From the NCBI GenBank assembly GCA_964528595.1, contig CAZGTM010000072.1, positions 1 to 18,036 of the forward strand: 18,036 bases of DNA. Reading direction: 5' to 3'. Shown piece by piece: positions 13,770-18,036 of this stretch (position 1 is the first letter of the stretch; every line of letters starts with the position of its first letter). Made by a program: the position numbers and the translations under genes. Origin of the DNA: CAYFKJ01 sp964528595. GTDB taxonomy: Bacteria > Pseudomonadota > Alphaproteobacteria > UBA2966. The notes under the pieces are model-generated. The model was not told the DNA's origin. It saw nothing but the letters and a program-made list of their open reading frames with translations, and ran no database searches.

Positions 13770-14419
13770 GCCGGCTTCCGCGCAACGAGATCGATCAGGG
13801 CGGAAATACCGGCGTGGCCGTTGCCTTCCTCGATGACTTTGTCGTAGTCGTTCAGCAGTTCGATGTCGAAGTCGGCGAACGCGCCCTCCAGGAGTTTGCG
13901 GGTGTACATGTTCTCGGCGCTGGGCGGGCCGCCGGTACCGTTGTCGATCTGTTCGGGCCGGTAGCCCTCCATCACCAGCAATCCGCCCGGCTTCACCGCC
14001 CGCTTCATGTTCTCAAACAAAACCGTCCGATCCGCCGGCGGCGCAAATTGTATAAAAATGGCGACCACAACGTCGTATTGATCCGCCTCGGGCCGCCAAT
14101 CGAGGACGTCCTGTTCAACGTGGTCCACGCTGACGCCGCGCTCGTCCGCCAGAAGGCGCGCTTTCTCCAGCGCGACGGGGGAATACTCCAGCGCCGTTAC
14201 CCGCGCCCCCAGGCCGGCGAGAAACACGCTGTTGCGCCCTTCCCCGTCGGCAATGGATAAAACGCTTTGCCCCGGCGCGAACAGATGGGCCTGGGATTTC
14301 AGGAAGTCGTTGGGCGCTTTGCCGAACAGATAGCCATCACGTTCGAAACGCTCATCCCAAAATTGGCTTTTGGTATCGGCCGGACGCTCAGTCAACCGGG
14401 ACGCCGTCCGATTTCGCAT
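13766..14419 (-). CDS. Class I SAM-dependent methyltransferase, TehB-like
   Basis: This 217-aa protein has the SAM-binding fold: motif I VLSIADGEGRNSVFLA (53-68) with G59 and G61, acidic E78 at the end of the second strand, and the later strand YDVVVAIFIQF. The segment WDERFERDGYLFGKAPNDFL at 21-40 is typical of the TehB/tellurite-resistance-like group, whose members methylate varied small substrates. The gene follows the ABC ATPase on the same strand and overlaps it by 32 nt when started at ATG 14419. A TTG at 14395 would shorten the overlap. The methylation target is not evident, and a link to the transporter is only positional. Confidence 0.88.
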   Translation of the reverse strand: MRNRTASRLTERPADTKSQFWDERFERDGYLFGKAPNDFLKSQAHLFAPGQSVLSIADGEGRNSVFLAGLGARVTALEYSPVALEKARLLADERGVSVDHVEQDVLDWRPEADQYDVVVAIFIQFAPPADRTVLFENMKRAVKPGGLLVMEGYRPEQIDNGTGGPPSAENMYTRKLLEGAFADFDIELLNDYDKVIEEGNGHAGISALIDLVARKPA

Positions 14420-16043
14420 CGCCGCGCTGAACCAGAAGGCGGTCCAGCCAGTCCGGGTCCATTTCAGGCACCGACGACAACAAGAGGTCGGTATATTCGT
14501 GGTGCGGCGGCGTCAGCACTTCTTCCTTCGGCCCCTGCTCGACCACCCGGCCTTGCAGCATCACGACAATCTCGTCGGCAATGGCTTTGACGGTGGCGAG
14601 ATCGTGGGTGATGAACATGTAGGAGACGTTGACGTCGTCCTGCAGACGCTGCAGCAATTTGAGGATTTCCTCGGCCACCAACTGGTCGAGCGCCGAGGTG
14701 ACCTCGTCGCAGATGATCAGGTCGGGTTCCGCCGCAAGCGCCCGGGCGATGCAGATGCGTTGCTTCTGGCCGCCCGAGAGCTCGCCCGGGAAGCGGTCGA
14801 TGTAGTCTGCCGGTTCAAGCTCGATCATCTCCAAGAGGCTTTTGATGCGGTCTTCCTGCTCGCTGCCGGAAAGCCCAAGGTAGAAGCTGAGCGGCCGGCC
14901 GATGATCTCGCGGATACGCTGGCGCGGGTTCAGCGCCGTGTCGGGCATCTGATAGATCATCTGCATACGGCGAAGCTGTTCGCGGTTGCGTTGCTCCAGC
15001 GCCGCCGGCATGGGCTCGCCCTCGTACATCACGCGGCCGGCTTCGGGCGGCAACAGGCCGGTGATGGCGCGGGCCAGCGTGCTTTTGCCGCTACCCGATT
15101 CGCCCACAACGGCCACCGTGCGGCCGCGGTGTATGTCGACGCTGACGTCCTGTAGAACCTTGACCCCGCCGCCGTAACTGGCGCTCACGCCTTCGACCTT
15201 CAAAAGCGGCGTTTCCACGGCAGTGAGATCGATATCGTCCTTGGCGAAGGTCCGCACGGCCAACAGATCGCGCGTGTAGGGATCTTGAGGATTGGCCAGC
15301 ATGTCGCGGGCGTTGCCTTCCTCAATCAGGTCCCCCCAGCGCAGCACCATGATGCGGTCGGCCATCTGCGCCACCACCGCCAGATCGTGGGTGATGTAGA
15401 TGGCGGCGGTGTTGAACTCCCTCACGACGTCCTTGATCGCGGCCAGGACCTCGATCTGAGTCGTCACGTCGAGCGCCGTAGTCGGTTCGTCGAACACGAT
15501 CAGATCGGGCCGGCAGGACATCGCCATGGCCGTCATGGCGCGCTGCAACTGGCCGCCCGATACCTGGTGGGGATAGCGGTTGCCGATCGTGTCGGGGTAC
15601 GGCAGCTTCAGTTTGCGGAACAGGACCTTGGCGTCGGCTTCGGCCTCGGACTTCCCCTTAACGCCATGCTGGACCGGGGATTCCGAGAACTGATCGATCA
15701 GCCGATGAGCCGGATTGAAGGAGGCGGCGGCGCTCTGGGCCACGTAGGATATGCGCACGCCGCGCAACTGGCGCTTGGTGTCCTCGCCGGCGGCCATCAG
15801 GTCGATGCCGTCGAACTTAATCTCGCCTCCCGAAATGCGGCAGCCGGGGCGGGCATAGCCCATGGCGGCGAGGCCGATGGTCGACTTGCCGGCGCCCGAT
15901 TCGCCGATGAGGCCGAGTACTTCGCCACGGCGCAAATCGAGATCGATGCCGTGGACGATTTCCTGCCACTGCTCGTCGGCCTGGCCCTCGATGCGCAAGC
16001 CGCGCATGGTGAGAATGATGTCGTCGCCGGCACTAGTGCTCAT
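14388..16043 (-). CDS. Fused double ATPase of a peptide/nickel-type ABC importer (DppD-DppF)
   Basis: Two nucleotide-binding domains lie in one 551-aa chain. Domain 1 has Walker A GESGAGKST (47-55), signature VSGGQ (161-165), Walker B ending DE at 185-186 and H-loop H219. Domain 2 has Walker A GESGSGKST (314-322), signature LSGGQ (422-426), Walker B ending DE at 446-447 and H480. The signature of the first domain starts VSGGQ instead of LSGGQ, a common variant. The QDPYTRDLL and HHEYTDLLLSSVP segments after each domain are typical of the oligopeptide/dipeptide branch. It powers the two permeases encoded just upstream. ATG 16043 is chosen, overlapping the permease stop by 11 nt; an in-frame ATG at 16085 would overlap it by 53 nt. 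Confidence 0.93.
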   Translation of the reverse strand: MSTSAGDDIILTMRGLRIEGQADEQWQEIVHGIDLDLRRGEVLGLIGESGAGKSTIGLAAMGYARPGCRISGGEIKFDGIDLMAAGEDTKRQLRGVRISYVAQSAAASFNPAHRLIDQFSESPVQHGVKGKSEAEADAKVLFRKLKLPYPDTIGNRYPHQVSGGQLQRAMTAMAMSCRPDLIVFDEPTTALDVTTQIEVLAAIKDVVREFNTAAIYITHDLAVVAQMADRIMVLRWGDLIEEGNARDMLANPQDPYTRDLLAVRTFAKDDIDLTAVETPLLKVEGVSASYGGGVKVLQDVSVDIHRGRTVAVVGESGSGKSTLARAITGLLPPEAGRVMYEGEPMPAALEQRNREQLRRMQMIYQMPDTALNPRQRIREIIGRPLSFYLGLSGSEQEDRIKSLLEMIELEPADYIDRFPGELSGGQKQRICIARALAAEPDLIICDEVTSALDQLVAEEILKLLQRLQDDVNVSYMFITHDLATVKAIADEIVVMLQGRVVEQGPKEEVLTPPHHEYTDLLLSSVPEMDPDWLDRLLVQRGDAKSDGVPVD

Positions 16044-16866
16044 CGCGCAATCCACTTGTTTTGTGCAGGAAGAAATCGACGACAAAATTCACGCCCACCG
16101 TCAGCAGCGCAATGCTGCCAGCCGGAAGGAGCGGCGTGATGTCGCCGAACGTAATCAGCGTCGCGTTGTCGCGCACCATGCTGCCCCAGTCCGCCGTCGG
16201 CGGCTGAATGCCGAGGCCGAGGAAACTCAGCGCGCTGATGAAGAGAAAAACGAAGCAGAAGCGCAGGCCGAACTCCGCCACCAGGGGCGGCATGGCGTTG
16301 GGCAGGACCTCGCGGCGGATGATCCACCACAAGCCCTCACCGCGCAGGCGGGCGACCTCGACGTAATCCATGACGACGATGTTCATCGCAACCGCGCGGG
16401 CGAGGCGGAATACCCGCGTCGAATCCAGCAACGCGATGACGATGATCAAAACGGGAACCGACGTGCCGCTGATAGTCAGGATCAGAAGGGCGAAAATCAG
16501 CGTCGGGATCGCCATCATGACGTCGACCAGCCGGCCCAGAGCCTGATCGACCCAGCCGCCGAGCGCCGCAGCGATGAAGCCCGCGACGCCGCCAACCAGG
16601 AAGGCAAGGCAGGTCGTCAGGAAGGCGATGCCGATGGTGTTGCGGCCGCCGAACAGCAGTCGCGTCAGCATATCGCGGCCCAGATTGTCGGTGCCCAGCA
16701 TGAATTCTTCGCCCCAGGGTTCGAATTCCGAACCGACGATCTGCGATTCGCCATAGGGCGTCAGGACCGGTGCGAACAGGGCGAGAAAAACATAAGCGGC
16801 GATAACGAACATCCCGAAGCGGGCGCTCCAGGGCGCGCTAGCCAAGATTTTCCAGAAGGCGGCCAT
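16033..16866 (-). CDS. DppC-type ABC permease
   Basis: This 277-aa protein has about five to six TM helices. Near its N-terminus it has the LGTDNLGRDMLTRLLFGGR segment (about 57-75) found in DppC/OppC proteins, and an EAA-like loop near ARLRGEGLWWIIRREVLPNAMPP that docks the ATPase. The end GIQPPTADWGSM is also typical of the family. It forms the translocation pore with the DppB-type partner. AGGAG precedes ATG 16866 at good spacing, and ten bases separate it from the upstream gene's stop. Substrate class (peptides, nickel complexes or other) cannot be decided without the binding protein. Confidence 0.93.
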   Translation of the reverse strand: MAAFWKILASAPWSARFGMFVIAAYVFLALFAPVLTPYGESQIVGSEFEPWGEEFMLGTDNLGRDMLTRLLFGGRNTIGIAFLTTCLAFLVGGVAGFIAAALGGWVDQALGRLVDVMMAIPTLIFALLILTISGTSVPVLIIVIALLDSTRVFRLARAVAMNIVVMDYVEVARLRGEGLWWIIRREVLPNAMPPLVAEFGLRFCFVFLFISALSFLGLGIQPPTADWGSMVRDNATLITFGDITPLLPAGSIALLTVGVNFVVDFFLHKTSGLRDEH

Positions 16867-16876
16867 CTCTATCTCC

Positions 16877-17833
16877 TCACTTCGGATGCATCAGCCGCGG
16901 ATTGGTCACGATGGCCAATATGTCGGCTAACAGGTTGAGGAGAACGAAAGCGCCGGCGAAGAACAGCGTCGTCGACTGGACGACCGGGATATCCCGCTTG
17001 GTCACCGAATCGACCAGAAGCTGGCCCATGCCGGGATAGACGAAGACGACCTCGACGACGACCACGCCGACCACCAGGTAGGCGAGGTTGATGACGACGA
17101 CATTGATGATCGGCGCCAGGGCATTGGGCAAGGCGTGGCGCACGATAATGCGCGACCGCGTCAGGCCTTTCAGGTTCGCCATTTCGATGTAGGGGCTGGC
17201 CAGCAGGTTGATGATGGCGGCCCGCGTCATGCGCATCATATGGGCGACGACGACCAAGGTCAGCGTCAGCGCCGGCAGGATGCAGCGGAAGACCCGCTCC
17301 CAGAAGGGCAACTGATCGCTGATGTTCGAAATGCTGGGGAACCAGCCCGCGTTAACCGAAAGGAACAGGATCAGGATGTAGGCGACGAAGAACTCGGGGA
17401 ACGAGATCGAGGTCAAGGTCACGATGTTGATGATGCGGTCGAACGGGCTGTTGCGATGAAGGGCGGCCAGAACGCCCAGGGTCAACGCCAGCGGCACCGA
17501 AATCACGGCGGCGATGGCGGCCAGAAACAGTGTGTTATAGAGCCGCCCGCTGATGAGCTCGGAGATCTCCCGGTTGTTGGCCAGGGAGCGCCCGAGATCG
17601 CCCTGGACGATATCGCCGAGCCATTCGAGGTAGCGCGTGTGGGGCGGTAGATCGAGGCCCAATTCACGCCGGAACGCCGCCACGGTCTCCGGCGTCGCGG
17701 CCTGACCGAGGATAGCTTGCGTCAAATCGCCGGGCAGCAACTCGACGCCGAGGAAAATGATCAGAGATACGACGAAGAGGGTCACGACGCCCAGCGCAAG
17801 GCGCTGGACCACCATCGTTAATAGTTGCGGCAT
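16877..17833 (-). CDS. DppB-type ABC permease
   Basis: The 318-aa protein begins with the QRLALGVVTLFVVSLIIF helix typical of DppB/OppB/GsiC proteins. The ELLPGDLTQAILG region follows (the family's conserved PGDP-like turn), then about six TM helices and the ATPase-docking loop ANLKGLTRSRIIVRHALPNAL. The C-terminal VFVYPGMGQLLVDSV block is another family hallmark. It pairs with the DppC-type gene downstream. ATG 17833 has a G-rich tract (GGGGGGG) at ribosome-binding distance; GTG 17842 would leave no spacing. This is the first transporter gene of the operon in the window, and no substrate-binding protein gene is adjacent within it. Confidence 0.93.
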   Translation of the reverse strand: MPQLLTMVVQRLALGVVTLFVVSLIIFLGVELLPGDLTQAILGQAATPETVAAFRRELGLDLPPHTRYLEWLGDIVQGDLGRSLANNREISELISGRLYNTLFLAAIAAVISVPLALTLGVLAALHRNSPFDRIINIVTLTSISFPEFFVAYILILFLSVNAGWFPSISNISDQLPFWERVFRCILPALTLTLVVVAHMMRMTRAAIINLLASPYIEMANLKGLTRSRIIVRHALPNALAPIINVVVINLAYLVVGVVVVEVVFVYPGMGQLLVDSVTKRDIPVVQSTTLFFAGAFVLLNLLADILAIVTNPRLMHPK

Positions 17834-17906
17834 AACCGACACCCCCCCGACAAACGAACCTGTTTCAGACTAACAATCCGCCCGCGATCAGGCAACTTTC
17901 GGCCAA

Positions 17907-18035
17907 TTACCGATGACCGGGCCGCTTGCGTTCTTCTTTCCTGCCGTACCATTCGGCCATGCCTCCCTCGCCGCCTCCGGTCAGGGTCCAGCGGACGTCC
18001 TTCGCGCAGTAAATAGTCAACAACCCCGGCCGTTT
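17907..18035 (-). CDS. Possible C-terminal tail of another minus-strand gene (partial)
   Basis: One minus-strand frame is open from the window edge to a TAA at 17907-17909, giving 42 residues that include IYCAKDVRWTLTGGGEGGMA. The composition (Trp, Tyr and Gly in a basic, polar context) looks like a real protein end rather than a random GC-rich frame, but I recognise no family. It is unlike the C-terminus of a peptide-binding protein. About 73 bases then separate it from ATG 17833. Confidence 0.4.
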   Translation of the reverse strand, partial: KRPGLLTIYCAKDVRWTLTGGGEGGMAEWYGRKEERKRPGHR

Positions 18036-18036
18036 C

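Noticed and set aside
14370..16938. Long plus-strand open frames opposite the ABC transporter genes
   Set aside because: They are antisense to clear ABC ATPase and permease genes, with Asp/Gly/Arg/His-rich composition typical of GC-rich shadow frames and no motifs.

Overview
The window is GC-rich DNA with dense coding, small intergenic gaps and many ATGA/TTGA start-stop overlaps. Signal peptides, lipoboxes, a MotA/TolQ/ExbB-like protein and a DppBC-type ABC transporter indicate a Gram-negative proteobacterium. An alphaproteobacterium of the Rhodospirillales type is my best guess, but this rests on style only: there is no rRNA, tRNA or marker gene. I saw no mobile element, CRISPR array or RNA gene, and no stretch over 300 bases lacks a gene.

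Region A (1-5245, + strand) is one tightly coupled operon. It holds the tail of an upstream gene, a small single-pass membrane protein, two tandem secreted lytic transglycosylases, two proteins I cannot assign (about 535 and 184 aa), and a 414-aa membrane protein. In that last protein a cytoplasmic domain resembling the Lon (S16) peptidase domain is joined through one TM helix and a proline-rich linker to a periplasmic beta-type domain. A convergent SGNH esterase/acyltransferase of the MsAcT type (5249-5896, - strand) closes this region.

Region B (6040-10795, + strand) is a seven-gene envelope cluster opened by an inverted repeat covering the first ribosome binding site. It encodes a lipoprotein, a secreted coiled-coil protein, a small secreted helical protein, a MotA/TolQ/ExbB-like proton-channel subunit, two N-terminally anchored proline-rich proteins (the second laid out like TonB with an unfamiliar C-terminal domain) and a second lipoprotein. 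The set looks like an ion-gradient-driven trans-envelope machine related in logic to Tol-Pal or Ton, yet its partners match no standard set I know. This is the strongest candidate for an undescribed system. Regions A and B are neighbours and both act on the envelope, so they might cooperate, but that is inference.

Region C (10860-13769, + strand) is a metabolic trio: a short-chain dehydrogenase, a polytopic permease with two matching Ser-Pro hairpins, and a phosphoglycolate-phosphatase-like HAD hydrolase. Region D (13766-17833, - strand) holds a DppB-DppC-type peptide/nickel ABC importer, its fused double ATPase, and a TehB-like methyltransferase at the operon's end. No substrate-binding protein is in the window. 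The right edge carries the possible tail of another minus-strand gene.
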